This document shows, piece after piece, positions 25,880 to 34,221 of a stretch of 64,000 bases of DNA. Each line of letters opens with the position of its first letter. Positions within the stretch are counted from its first letter, which is position 1. A program made the translations under genes and the position numbers. The notes below the pieces were generated by a model. That model worked only from the letters and a program-made list of their open reading frames with translations. It ran no database searches and had not been told where the DNA came from. The stretch comes from Henriciella sp045287255 (GTDB lineage: Bacteria > Pseudomonadota > Alphaproteobacteria > Caulobacterales > Hyphomonadaceae), in assembly GCF_045287255.1 (NCBI RefSeq), contig NZ_CP137142.1:2666001-2730000 (forward strand), read 5' to 3'.

Positions 25880-27043
25880 ATGAGCAAACGCGATTATTAT
25901 GAAGTGCTCGGCGTCTCAAAAGACGTGGACGAGAAGGCCCTTAAAAGCGCCTATCGCAAGCTGGCCATGAAATACCACCCCGACCAGAACCCCGGTGATG
26001 AAGAAGCTGAGGTGAAATTTAAGGAGGTTGGGGAAGCTTACGCGATCCTGTCAGACGCCGAAAAGCGCGCGGCCTATGACCGATTTGGGCATGGTGCGTT
26101 TGAAAATGGTATGGGCGGCGGTGGTGGCAATCCATTCGGCCAGGGCGATCCGGGGGATATCTTCCAGGATATTTTCAGCCAGGTCTTTGGCGGCAGCAGC
26201 CCTTTCGGGGGCGGACGTCAACGCAATGGGCCAGCGCGTGGCAATGACCTGCGCTATGACATGGATATCACGCTGGAAGAAGCGTTCGCCGGCAAAGATG
26301 CCGAGATCAATGTGCCGACGGCAGCAACCTGCAGCAGTTGTAATGGCAACGGCGCAGAGCCTGGCACTGAGCCGGAAACCTGCCCAACCTGTGGCGGCGC
26401 AGGCCGCGTCCGCGCAAGTCAGGGCTTCTTCACGATGGAGCGCACCTGTCACCAGTGTCAGGGCCGCGGCCAGATTATTCCAAACCCTTGCAAAACCTGT
26501 CATGGCGCTGGCCAAGTTCAGGAAGACCGCAAGCTCTCGGTGAAAATCCCTGCAGGTGTCGAGACCGGTATGCGTATCCGCCTTTCTGGCGAAGGCGAAG
26601 CCGGGCGTATGGGCGGACCGAAAGGCGATCTCTATATTTTCGTCAGTGTCGACGAGCATGACATTTTCGAGCGCGACGGACCCAACCTTTACTGCCGCAC
26701 ACCCGTGCCGATGGTAACAGCGGCCCTTGGCGGCGAGGTTGAGGTGCCAACGATTGATGGTGGACGCGCCCGCGTTTCCATCCCCGAAGGCGCACAAACC
26801 GGACGCAAACTTCGCTTGCGCGGCAAAGGCATGCCGTCCTTGCGTGGATCAGGGCAAACGGGCGACCTCTATATTGAGATGTTTGTTGAAACCCCGCGCA
26901 ACCTGTCCGCCCGCCAGCGTGAGCTTCTGAAAGAGTTCTGCGATTGTTCAGGCGCGAACTGTAATCCGGAAAGCGAAGGCTTCGTTGGTCGCGTCAAAAA
27001 ATTCTGGGATGGCCTCGGAAACGAAGATACGGCGACTCACTAG
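25880..27043 (+). CDS. dnaJ: Chaperone DnaJ
   Basis: The 387-residue Hsp40 co-chaperone has the J domain with His33-Pro34-Asp35, a Gly/Phe-rich linker (residues about 75-115), four CxxCxGxG zinc repeats (CSSCNGNG, CPTCGGAG, CHQCQGRG, CKTCHGAG), and a C-terminal substrate domain. It stimulates DnaK ATPase. dnaK is not adjacent, whereas in many alphaproteobacteria it precedes dnaJ. pgsA follows 18 nt downstream. Confidence 0.97.
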   Translation: MSKRDYYEVLGVSKDVDEKALKSAYRKLAMKYHPDQNPGDEEAEVKFKEVGEAYAILSDAEKRAAYDRFGHGAFENGMGGGGGNPFGQGDPGDIFQDIFSQVFGGSSPFGGGRQRNGPARGNDLRYDMDITLEEAFAGKDAEINVPTAATCSSCNGNGAEPGTEPETCPTCGGAGRVRASQGFFTMERTCHQCQGRGQIIPNPCKTCHGAGQVQEDRKLSVKIPAGVETGMRIRLSGEGEAGRMGGPKGDLYIFVSVDEHDIFERDGPNLYCRTPVPMVTAALGGEVEVPTIDGGRARVSIPEGAQTGRKLRLRGKGMPSLRGSGQTGDLYIEMFVETPRNLSARQRELLKEFCDCSGANCNPESEGFVGRVKKFWDGLGNEDTATH

Positions 27044-27061
27044 GTTTTCAGGCAGACCGAG

Positions 27062-27616
27062 ATGAGCTGGATATGGCTGCCCAATGCAATCACGCTCCTA
27101 AGGTGTGCACTCGCCTTCGTAACCGCCTGGGCGATTCTACACTCTAACGCCTGGATTGCACTCGGCCTGTTTGGCTTCACCGCCATAACGGACTTTCTTG
27201 ATGGCTACCTGGCACGCCGCCTGAATGCCGTAAGTGCTTTCGGGGCTTTTCTTGACCCAATCGCCGACAAGCTATTGGTTGCGCTAAGCCTACTGGCCCT
27301 GTGCGCGAACCATGAATGGACTGCCATTCTGGTCATTCCTGCTTTCCTGATTATCGCGCGCGACCTTGGCATAACACTTCTGCGTCTACGCCCTTCTATC
27401 GAGCTGCCTGTATCGAGATTTGCAAAATGGAAAACAGCGGCTGAAATGGTCGGTATCTTTGTTCTGCTCGGCGCGCCCCTTCTTAGTGGCACTGCAAGAG
27501 CATTTTCTGAAATCACAGGGTTCGGCCTTGTAGGCTTTGCGGCGCTGCTATCCATCTGGACAGGCTTCCAGTATGTGCAGACTGCCGCGACGCCGAAGCA
27601 AAACGACCGCACCTGA
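27062..27616 (+). CDS. pgsA: CDP-alcohol phosphatidyltransferase, PgsA-like
   Basis: The 184-residue membrane enzyme has the full catalytic motif D-G-x2-A-R-x8-G-x3-D-x3-D at residues 47-69 (Asp47, Gly61, Asp65, Asp69), within about five membrane helices. The opening LPNAITLLRC fits phosphatidylglycerophosphate synthase, which makes the precursor of phosphatidylglycerol and cardiolipin. The short length and distance from classical PgsA leave a cardiolipin-synthase-type role possible. It is probably co-transcribed with dnaJ. Confidence 0.85.
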   Translation: MSWIWLPNAITLLRCALAFVTAWAILHSNAWIALGLFGFTAITDFLDGYLARRLNAVSAFGAFLDPIADKLLVALSLLALCANHEWTAILVIPAFLIIARDLGITLLRLRPSIELPVSRFAKWKTAAEMVGIFVLLGAPLLSGTARAFSEITGFGLVGFAALLSIWTGFQYVQTAATPKQNDRT

Positions 27617-27839
27617 AAGATACGGCCGTCCTGTTCCGGTCCAGCGCTCACCAAAGGGGGGAGGAGTAACGCTGTTAACCTGCTTGCATGTCCGGGTTAA
27701 AGGGGAACCCGGTACGTTTACGTGTACGCAATGGGTCTTAACGTGAATTGAAGGCGTGCGCCCAAATTTTGCCTTTCGGGTCAGAAAATTGCCCAGAATC
27801 GAACAAATGTGCCCCGTGATTTAGCGCGATGAGTGCAGC
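27617..27839. other. Non-coding stretch with a GC-rich hairpin
   Basis: No coding frame with a plausible start is visible in these 223 nt. The main feature is the perfect hairpin CCGGGTT (27692-27698) / AACCCGG (27706-27712), loop AAAGGGG, directly followed by TACGTTTACGTGTACG. There is no T-tract, so it is not a standard terminator. A structured RNA or the 3' end of the dnaJ-pgsA message are both possible. Confidence 0.4.
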
Positions 27840-27944
27840 ATGGCCCGTCTGCGCTCTTCTATCCGGCTTAACCCGGCTCCAATTATGGTTTCCGCAACCT
27901 GTCTTGTGGTGATCCCATTACTGGTTGCGCTGATCCTCCGTTGA
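27840..27944 (+). CDS. Possible 34-aa membrane peptide
   Basis: From ATG 27840 the frame gives a basic start MARLRSSIRLNPAP and then one hydrophobic helix (VSATCLVVIPLLVALI) ending in Arg, the layout of a single-pass small membrane protein. The stop touches the stop of the convergent NUDIX gene. The ribosome site (GATGAG) is weak. It may be chance. Confidence 0.3.
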   Translation: MARLRSSIRLNPAPIMVSATCLVVIPLLVALILR

Positions 27945-28403
27945 TCACCAAAGCGGCGGTAAAGTTAGGTCATTTGCCCACTCCCGAACACGCCTGCGTG
28001 TGCCTGCTGTGGTCCCTTCAGGCAGCGCTTCCGGGTTAAACCATCCCACCTCAGCAATCTCCCCTACACTGGTCGCTTCGCAAGCCTCCCAAATGGTCGG
28101 GGAAACGCGATAGAGCAAAACATGGTCATTCCGGAAATTTAGGTGATTAGAGAATATTCCGATGAGATCCGGCGCTTGCGTCAGGGCCACGCCAGCTTCC
28201 TCAACCAGTTCACGGCGCAATGCCTCTATCGCTGGCTCTCCGCGCTCAACACCGCCACCCGGCAGATACCAGCCGGGCGTATAGGTATGGCGGATCAACA
28301 GGACCTTACCTTGATCGTTAATCACCAGACCACGCACCCCCAGAGTCATTGGGCGAGCGACCCGGAACCACATCTGAAACAAACGTGTGCGTAGTTTGAC
28401 CAT
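27945..28403 (-). CDS. NUDIX hydrolase
   Basis: The 152-residue protein contains the complete Nudix box G-x5-E-x7-REL-x-EE-x-G (from GGVERGEPAIEAL through RRELVEEAGV) at roughly residues 50-72, following a WYLPGGG strand. It hydrolyses a nucleoside diphosphate linked to another group; the substrate is unknown. The start at 28403 follows AAAGGGTC; an upstream frame would add 19 residues. Confidence 0.88.
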   Translation of the reverse strand: MVKLRTRLFQMWFRVARPMTLGVRGLVINDQGKVLLIRHTYTPGWYLPGGGVERGEPAIEALRRELVEEAGVALTQAPDLIGIFSNHLNFRNDHVLLYRVSPTIWEACEATSVGEIAEVGWFNPEALPEGTTAGTRRRVREWANDLTLPPLW

Positions 28404-28490
28404 GATTTGACCCTTTAAAGTGGCAAAAGCACTCGCCAAATGGTGCCGCACCGTATACATGCACTCAAAGTATAAACACGGGGTACAGCC

Positions 28491-28571
28491 ATGTGGGCTC
28501 TTATTGCAATCGGTGTCACGTTCGCTCTTTTCGGTCTTCTGAACCTGCTTGAGTATCGTCGTCTCGACTAA
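28491..28571 (+). CDS. 26-aa single-helix membrane peptide upstream of the antiporter
   Basis: ATG 28491 starts a 26-residue peptide: MWALIAIGVTFALFGLLNLL followed by EYRRLD. It is one clean transmembrane helix with a short charged cytoplasmic tail obeying the positive-inside rule. GGGG precedes it and its stop is 3 nt before the start of the calcium/sodium antiporter, so it is probably translated and coupled. It may be a leader peptide or a small partner subunit of the antiporter. Confidence 0.55.
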   Translation: MWALIAIGVTFALFGLLNLLEYRRLD

Positions 28572-28574
28572 TCC

Positions 28575-29564
28575 ATGGCTGAAGAGATCAGTCTTTACGC
28601 CATTACCCTTGGCGGTCTGATTCTACTCGCCCTCGCAAGTGACAGTCTTGTTCGAGGCGCCATGTCTTTTTCGCGGAGACTTGGTCTCTCGCCTCTCCTT
28701 GCCGGTATATTCGTCGTCGGCTTTGGCACATCTTTGCCAGAGCTGACGATTTCTGTGAGCGCCGCGCTTGAAGGGCAACCGGGCATTGCGCTTGGTAATC
28801 TCGTTGGCTCGAACATCGCCAATATCTGGCTGGTTCTGGCGCTTCCGGCATTGCTGTTTTCAATTTCAACCGGACATTTCGGGCAGCGCCGATCAATGCT
28901 GGTCCTGCTCGCGGCGACAGCAGCCTGGATCGGATTGGCAGCGTTTGATCAGTTCACTCCGCTCGCGGGAATGGTCTTGCTTGCCGTCTTCGTCCTCTAC
29001 GCCATTACAGTGGCGTGGCAGACACATGGGGCCTACACGGCCGGGACGGATGTTGGCTTCACCCAACGCGAAAAGCAGCCCGATACGCTTTTCATGACCT
29101 TCGCGATGATTACCTGCGGCGTGATCGGGCTGCCGATTGCCGCCTACCTGATCGTTGATGGCGGGGTAGGGCTGGCTCGCGCCTATGATTTACCGGAAGA
29201 GTATATTGGCCTCACCCTGCTCGCAGTGGGGACGTCTTTACCTGAGCTTGGGGTCAGCTTGATTGCGGCCCTTCGGAGACAGGGCGATGTCGTGATCGGT
29301 AATGTGCTTGGCTCAAACCTCTTCAACCTGCTCGGGATTGGCGGTTTGATCGCTCTGTTTGGACAGCTCGATTTCGCCCCGGTCTTCAAGAATTATGATC
29401 ACTGGATTCTTGGGGCGGCGACGCTCACTCTGGCTGTCTTTATCCTCCCGAAAGGGAAAGTCAGCCGCCTTGCAGGATTGGCTTTGCTTCTGGCCTATGC
29501 CGTCTATCTCTATGGACTGGTCAATGGCTGGAACATTCTGGCTCAAGTGAAAGCACTATCATGA
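28575..29564 (+). CDS. Calcium/sodium antiporter, CaCA family
   Basis: The 329-residue protein has ten or so helices with the duplicated alpha repeats of the YrbG-type CaCA family: GTSLPELTISV...GNLVGSNIANI in the first half and GTSLPELGVSL...GNVLGSNLFNL in the second, including the Glu and Asn residues that bind cations. It exchanges Ca2+ for Na+ or H+ across the inner membrane. It begins 3 nt after a 26-aa membrane peptide and overlaps the next gene by 4 nt. Confidence 0.92.
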   Translation: MAEEISLYAITLGGLILLALASDSLVRGAMSFSRRLGLSPLLAGIFVVGFGTSLPELTISVSAALEGQPGIALGNLVGSNIANIWLVLALPALLFSISTGHFGQRRSMLVLLAATAAWIGLAAFDQFTPLAGMVLLAVFVLYAITVAWQTHGAYTAGTDVGFTQREKQPDTLFMTFAMITCGVIGLPIAAYLIVDGGVGLARAYDLPEEYIGLTLLAVGTSLPELGVSLIAALRRQGDVVIGNVLGSNLFNLLGIGGLIALFGQLDFAPVFKNYDHWILGAATLTLAVFILPKGKVSRLAGLALLLAYAVYLYGLVNGWNILAQVKALS

Positions 29565-30334
29565 CACGCAAACCTCTAACCGAAGGCCCAAAACGCGCGC
29601 TGGTTACCGGCGCTGGAGCGCGCCTTGGCAAAGCGATGGCGGTTGCCCTTGGTGAAGACGGCTGGTCGGTTGCCATCCATTACCGTGGCTCACGACAAGG
29701 GGCGGAGGAAACCGCTGAGATCATTCGGGCCGCGGGTGGCAGGGCTGAACCCATTCAGGCTGATCTTGCGGTTGAGGAAGAAGCCACTACACTTGAACGC
29801 GCGGCCCATGAAGCGCTTGGTGGCCCGCTAACGCTGCTGGTCAACTCGGCCTCGACCTTTTTCGATGACAGCGCATTGGAGCACACGCGCGAGAACTGGG
29901 ATCGCCACATGCTCCCCAATCTGCGCGCACCCATCGTGCTCGCCCAACATTTTGCCCGGGCCTTGCCAGAGGATTTGCGCGGCCTGATCGTCAATATGGT
30001 CGACATGCGCGTGCTAAAACTCAATCCGCAATTCTTCACCTATACCCTGTCCAAGGCCGCGCTGTGGACCGCGACCAAGACTATGGCCCAAAGCTTTGCC
30101 CCGAATATCCGCGTCAACGGGATCGGCCCCGGTCCGACCCTTGCCAATATCCACCAGAGGGATGGGGAGTTTGACGCCGAAGCCGCTGCAACCCTGACCG
30201 GCGAAGGCTCAAGCCCGGAAGAAATCGTCAAAACCCTGCGCTACCTGATCAGCGCCGAAAGCGTGACTGGCCAGCTCCTGTGTAGTGATGGCGGGCAGCA
30301 TCTGGTCTGGCAAACCCCGGATGTGATGCTGTAA
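29561..30334 (+). CDS. SDR oxidoreductase, pteridine-reductase/FolM-like
   Basis: The 257-residue short-chain dehydrogenase has TGAGARLGKA for NADP binding and Arg in YRGSRQ after strand 2. The catalytic pattern has Asp (NMVDMRV) in place of the usual Ser and YTLSKAAL (Tyr-x3-Lys), as in pteridine reductases. GIGPGPTLANIHQ follows. It may reduce dihydropteridines. It is coupled to the antiporter (ATGA overlap) and to the aldolase (TAATG). Confidence 0.82.
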   Translation: MTRKPLTEGPKRALVTGAGARLGKAMAVALGEDGWSVAIHYRGSRQGAEETAEIIRAAGGRAEPIQADLAVEEEATTLERAAHEALGGPLTLLVNSASTFFDDSALEHTRENWDRHMLPNLRAPIVLAQHFARALPEDLRGLIVNMVDMRVLKLNPQFFTYTLSKAALWTATKTMAQSFAPNIRVNGIGPGPTLANIHQRDGEFDAEAAATLTGEGSSPEEIVKTLRYLISAESVTGQLLCSDGGQHLVWQTPDVML

Positions 30335-31359
30335 TGGACTTTTCATCAGACACATCGGCCTCGGCTCATCCAGCCGTTCTTGAGGCACTCGCCAAAGCCA
30401 ATACAGGTACCCAAAGCAGTTACGGGGCCGATGATGTTACCGAACGCGTGCGGGCTCTGCTCCTCGACACGCTGGAAACCGATGATTTTGAGTTCTGGAT
30501 GTGCGCCAGTGGCACTGCCTCCAATGCTTTAGCCTTATCTGTCATGTGCTCGCCCACAGGGTCTATACTCTGTCACCGCGAAGCTCATATTGAGCGGGAT
30601 GAACGCGGCGCCCCGGAATTTTTTACAGGTGGCGCAAAACTGCATCTGCTTGACGGCCCCTCGGCGCAGATAGACGAAACGGAGTTGCGCGAAGCTTTGG
30701 ACGCGATTGATCGCAGTTTTGTGCACGAAACGCCGGCTGAAACGCTTTCGCTGACCAATCTGACCGAAAGCGGAACGGCCTACCCCGTCGACACGGTCAC
30801 CCATTATGCTGCGCTCGCCAAAGCGGCCGGCTTGACCGTGCATCTTGATGGTGCGCGCCTCGCCAATGCCTTGATTTCGACGGGCAGCAGTGTTGCTGAC
30901 ATGACCTGGCGCGCTGGGGTCGATGTGCTGACCCTTGGCCTGACCAAAACCGGGGCGATTGGGTGCGAGCTGATTGTCCTGTTTGGGGATATGCGGGCCA
31001 AGTATCCAGAGCTGCTCGCCAGAGCGAAACGTTCAGGCCATATGCCTCCAAAGATGCGCTTCCTCGCCGCGCAGGCCGAAGCCATGCTGACCGATAATCT
31101 CTGGTTGTCTCTCGCAGCCCAGGCAAATGCGCGCGCCCGTGAGTTTGCCAATGCGATCTGTACTGTTCCGGGCGTGCGCCTGGCCCATAGTGTTGATGGG
31201 AATGAAGTCTTTGCTGTGTTGCCAGAAGGGCTGGCCGAGCACCTCCAGAAAGCCGGAGGCGTATTTTATCCGTGGATTGATGGCTCGCATCGTTTTGTCT
31301 GCAGCTGGGCAACAACCGAGCAAGAGATTGACGCGCTTCGCTCAGCCCTTGCTGGGTAG
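30334..31359 (+). CDS. Low-specificity L-threonine aldolase / beta-eliminating lyase
   Basis: The 341-residue PLP fold-type I enzyme opens MDFSSDTSASAHPAVLEAL and has the SSYGADDVTERV loop, the cofactor aspartate in HLDGARLANAL and the Schiff-base lysine in TLGLTKTGAIG. It cleaves L-threonine or L-allo-threonine to glycine and acetaldehyde. Its ATG shares a base with the preceding stop, and its 3' end overlaps the convergent TetR gene by 18 nt. Confidence 0.9.
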   Translation: MDFSSDTSASAHPAVLEALAKANTGTQSSYGADDVTERVRALLLDTLETDDFEFWMCASGTASNALALSVMCSPTGSILCHREAHIERDERGAPEFFTGGAKLHLLDGPSAQIDETELREALDAIDRSFVHETPAETLSLTNLTESGTAYPVDTVTHYAALAKAAGLTVHLDGARLANALISTGSSVADMTWRAGVDVLTLGLTKTGAIGCELIVLFGDMRAKYPELLARAKRSGHMPPKMRFLAAQAEAMLTDNLWLSLAAQANARAREFANAICTVPGVRLAHSVDGNEVFAVLPEGLAEHLQKAGGVFYPWIDGSHRFVCSWATTEQEIDALRSALAG

Positions 31360-31965
31360 ACCTGCGGCGAGCCACGTCTGGATTTGCCCCAAAAATCCAT
31401 CGGCCTCAATCGGGGAGCTTTCTGCTCCACCCAGCAAATGCTGGTGCAGGGTCATCACGAGTATCGGGGAGAGCATCATGAAGGCTGCCGCCCGGCCAGC
31501 ATTGCCTGTATAAGTCGCGCCACAGGTTGCCTCAAACTTCCTTTGTACCGCTTCAAGCGCTGGATCGAGTAGGGCCTTAAGGTAAGCTTGCCCAACCACT
31601 TCATCAGCCATCCCCTCAATCAAGCCAAAGGCATGGGCGCGCGCAAAGCCGCCATGAGTCAGGCCGGCTTGGGTGACCCGAAAATACTCTTCCACCGCCG
31701 TCGCTGAATCGACGGACGGCGCCGCAATGACATCCCACAGCGGAACGCCGCGATCATGAATATGGTTCAGAATCGCGATAACAACGCCGCGTCGGTCACT
31801 GAAATAATGCCGCAAGGTTGGCTCTGAGGCCCCTGCTGCAATGGCAAACTGGCGCAAGGATGGCCGCCGCAAGTCATCATTCAGGGCAAAGTCGGTCAGC
31901 TGGTCGAGCAGCGCCGATCGCTTCTTCTCAAAATCATGATTTCGCACACCCGCTGGTCTCGGCAT
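31342..31965 (-). CDS. TetR-family transcriptional regulator
   Basis: The 207-residue protein has an N-terminal helix-turn-helix, SLRQFAIAAGASEPTLRHYF at about residues 37-56, characteristic of TetR regulators, and an all-helical ligand domain. The upstream 85 nt are AT-rich and would hold its own promoter. The gene controlled is unknown; the overlapping threonine aldolase and the chvG-ppi operon are neighbours but not obvious targets. Confidence 0.85.
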   Translation of the reverse strand: MPRPAGVRNHDFEKKRSALLDQLTDFALNDDLRRPSLRQFAIAAGASEPTLRHYFSDRRGVVIAILNHIHDRGVPLWDVIAAPSVDSATAVEEYFRVTQAGLTHGGFARAHAFGLIEGMADEVVGQAYLKALLDPALEAVQRKFEATCGATYTGNAGRAAAFMMLSPILVMTLHQHLLGGAESSPIEADGFLGQIQTWLAAGLPSKG

Positions 31966-32050
31966 AAACGCGCTCCGAGTTATTTATAATCGCTACTTCT
32001 GTTCACTATCGAAGAATGGTTGAGTATTGCAACAGGGCCGTGCTGTTTTA

Positions 32051-33652
32051 TTATTGCGCTGGCAGCTCAACAATAAATCGCGCGCCTTGATCTGCGCGGT
32101 TTTCCGCCTGCACCGTGCCCATGTGGGTTGCAACGATTTGCGCGACAATTGAAAGACCCAGGCCAGAATTGTTACCAAAAGCCGCTCCGGCGGGGCGGTC
32201 CGTGTAGAAGCGATCAAAGATCTTTTCGAGCTTGTCTTCGGGAATACCCGGCCCTGTGTCTTCGACATTGATAAGTGCTGTCGTTTGGGGGCCTTTTCGG
32301 CCTTGTTTCAATGTTACAAGCACCTCACCCTGCTCAGGCGAGAAAGAGCGCGCATTGTCTATCAGGTTACGGAGCACCTGCCCCAAAGGCCCATCACGCC
32401 CGCGCACGGATAGCCCGGCATCCATGGTCTCATCAATGAACCGGACCGTAACCCCGCGCTGATGATCCAATCCATCATAGGTCGCCACGACATCCCGCAC
32501 GAACCGACCGATATCGAGTGTCTCAGTCGGCACGCGAGTCATCTCGGCCTCCAAGCGCGAGGCATTGGAAATATCGGTTATGAGGCGATCGAGACGCTGC
32601 ACATCCTGAGCAATCACATTCCGCAGCTTCTCCCGTGCAATCGGATCATCCTGCACCAGTTCTGCTGTCTCAACGGCAGAGCGAATCGATGTCAGCGGGT
32701 TCTTCAACTCATGCGCGACATCGGCAGCAAACGCCTCATTGGCTTGAATCCGTTCAAACAAGGCGCTCGTCATCGCCTCGACAGATCGGGCCAGCCCACC
32801 AATCTCATCATGACGTTTGGTGATGTTTGGCTCATCGAAATCCTGCGCCGATCCGCTACGAATAGCATCGGCGACACTGGCCAATCGTCTCAGAGGTCTC
32901 GCAATCCCAAGGGTCAGCAAGGCGGATGTAACCAACGCCACCAGAACAGCCACGGCAATAAAAGGAATAAGTGCGGCCCGCTCTGCGCGAATGATCGCAT
33001 CAATATCATTGGATTCAAGCGTGAACACACCAACGACGGCAGAGACACGCTGGATTGGTACTGATACAGAAATGATACGCTGCCCACGATCATTGAAGCG
33101 CTGACTGGCAGCATCCTTACCTAAAAGGGCCTCTGTATACTCTTCCTCAAAAGTCTGAGTGCGCACCGATTCACCGCCGCGATCGGGCATAATCGCCTCA
33201 AACGTATCAACCGCCCATTCTGATAAGCTTCGAGACATACGCGAAACACTGCCTGGCTCTTGTATCGGAGGCAGGTTTGAAACGATCACCCGATCAGACA
33301 GCACATAGGAATCACCCAGCAAGGTCTGGTCGGTTGTATAGATCTTACCACGCATCGTGATCGGAAGCGAAAGAGAGGCCAACGTATCGCGCGCCAGCGT
33401 GTTATCGAGGCTTGGCTGTGGCTCCCCATAGGTGGCCGCATCCGCGATCAGATTGGACAGGAGTTGGGCCTGTCCAACCAGATCCTGCTTCTTCGAAACA
33501 ACGAAACTGGCCCGCATCTCATTCAGCACCATCGCCCCGATGATGAGTATGATTAGGCCAGCAAGGTTGGAGGCGAAAATCAGGCGAGCAATACGCGAAC
33601 CAAACAGGCCATTCCCTGTCTTTTGCGTTCTGCCAACTTTTGCCTTCGCCAT
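32051..33652 (-). CDS. chvG: Sensor histidine kinase ChvG/ExoS type
   Basis: The 533-residue kinase has a first membrane helix (residues about 22-45), a periplasmic sensor of about 180 residues, and a second helix near 235-255. A HAMP domain, the phosphorylated His314 in VAHELKNPLTSI, and an HATPase domain (NLIDNARSFSPEQG, DTGPGIP, GLGLSIV) follow. The opening FGSRIARLIFASNLAGL is typical of ChvG, the acid/envelope-stress kinase of alphaproteobacteria. The cognate chvI is not adjacent; a cyclophilin gene precedes it by 24 nt. Confidence 0.9.
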   Translation of the reverse strand: MAKAKVGRTQKTGNGLFGSRIARLIFASNLAGLIILIIGAMVLNEMRASFVVSKKQDLVGQAQLLSNLIADAATYGEPQPSLDNTLARDTLASLSLPITMRGKIYTTDQTLLGDSYVLSDRVIVSNLPPIQEPGSVSRMSRSLSEWAVDTFEAIMPDRGGESVRTQTFEEEYTEALLGKDAASQRFNDRGQRIISVSVPIQRVSAVVGVFTLESNDIDAIIRAERAALIPFIAVAVLVALVTSALLTLGIARPLRRLASVADAIRSGSAQDFDEPNITKRHDEIGGLARSVEAMTSALFERIQANEAFAADVAHELKNPLTSIRSAVETAELVQDDPIAREKLRNVIAQDVQRLDRLITDISNASRLEAEMTRVPTETLDIGRFVRDVVATYDGLDHQRGVTVRFIDETMDAGLSVRGRDGPLGQVLRNLIDNARSFSPEQGEVLVTLKQGRKGPQTTALINVEDTGPGIPEDKLEKIFDRFYTDRPAGAAFGNNSGLGLSIVAQIVATHMGTVQAENRADQGARFIVELPAQ

Positions 33653-33676
33653 CCTTAAGTCCTTTACAGGGAGCCG

Positions 33677-34141
33677 CTAGACGTCAGCAGCCACCTTCAT
33701 GCTGGTGATCTGGTCAGGATTGCGCGGTGGCTCACCCTTGGCAAGCTGATCGACAACATCCATGCCTTCGGTGACCTTGCCCCAAACCGTATATTGGTTG
33801 TCGAGGAAGCGTGCGTCTTCAAAGCAAATGAAGAACTGGCTGTTGGCACTATGCGGCTGGTTTGTACGGGCCATAGAACAGATGCCGCGCACGTGCGGCT
33901 CAGCATTAAACTCAGCTTCCAGATCAGGCTTGGACGACCCGCCCATGCCAGTCCCATCTGGGCAGCCGGTTTGCGCCATGAAGCCATCGATTACGCGGTG
34001 AAAGATGATGCCATCGTAAAAGCCTTCACGGGCCAGCTCCTTGATCCGGGCGACATGACCGGGCGCGAGATCAGGGCGCATTTCGATGGTCACCTGACCT
34101 TTGCTGGTGTCGAGGATGAGAGTGTTTTCAGCGTCAGCCAT
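33677..34141 (-). CDS. Cyclophilin-type peptidyl-prolyl isomerase
   Basis: The 154-residue cytoplasmic protein has the cyclophilin active-site elements FYDGIIFHRVIDGFMAQTG, SMARTNQPHSANSQFFI and FGKV-like VWGKVTEGMDVVD. It accelerates cis-trans isomerisation of proline bonds. The start at 34141 follows AAAGGAG; there is no signal peptide, so it is the PpiB-like form. It lies just upstream of chvG on the same strand. Confidence 0.92.
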   Translation of the reverse strand: MADAENTLILDTSKGQVTIEMRPDLAPGHVARIKELAREGFYDGIIFHRVIDGFMAQTGCPDGTGMGGSSKPDLEAEFNAEPHVRGICSMARTNQPHSANSQFFICFEDARFLDNQYTVWGKVTEGMDVVDQLAKGEPPRNPDQITSMKVAADV

Positions 34142-34221
34142 GTCGGCTCCTTTGACAGGTTCAATGTTGGCCACAGGAATAGGCGTTCAACCGTGTCAGG
34201 AAAAGGGCGGGTCTGCGCTGT

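Noticed and set aside
26051..26797. Open frame of 248 codons antisense to dnaJ
   Set aside because: Mirror of the Gly/Cys-rich dnaJ coding sequence; no ribosome site or family match.
27692..27712. Hairpin after pgsA as a rho-independent terminator
   Set aside because: No T-run follows the stem on either strand, so it is listed only as part of the non-coding stretch.
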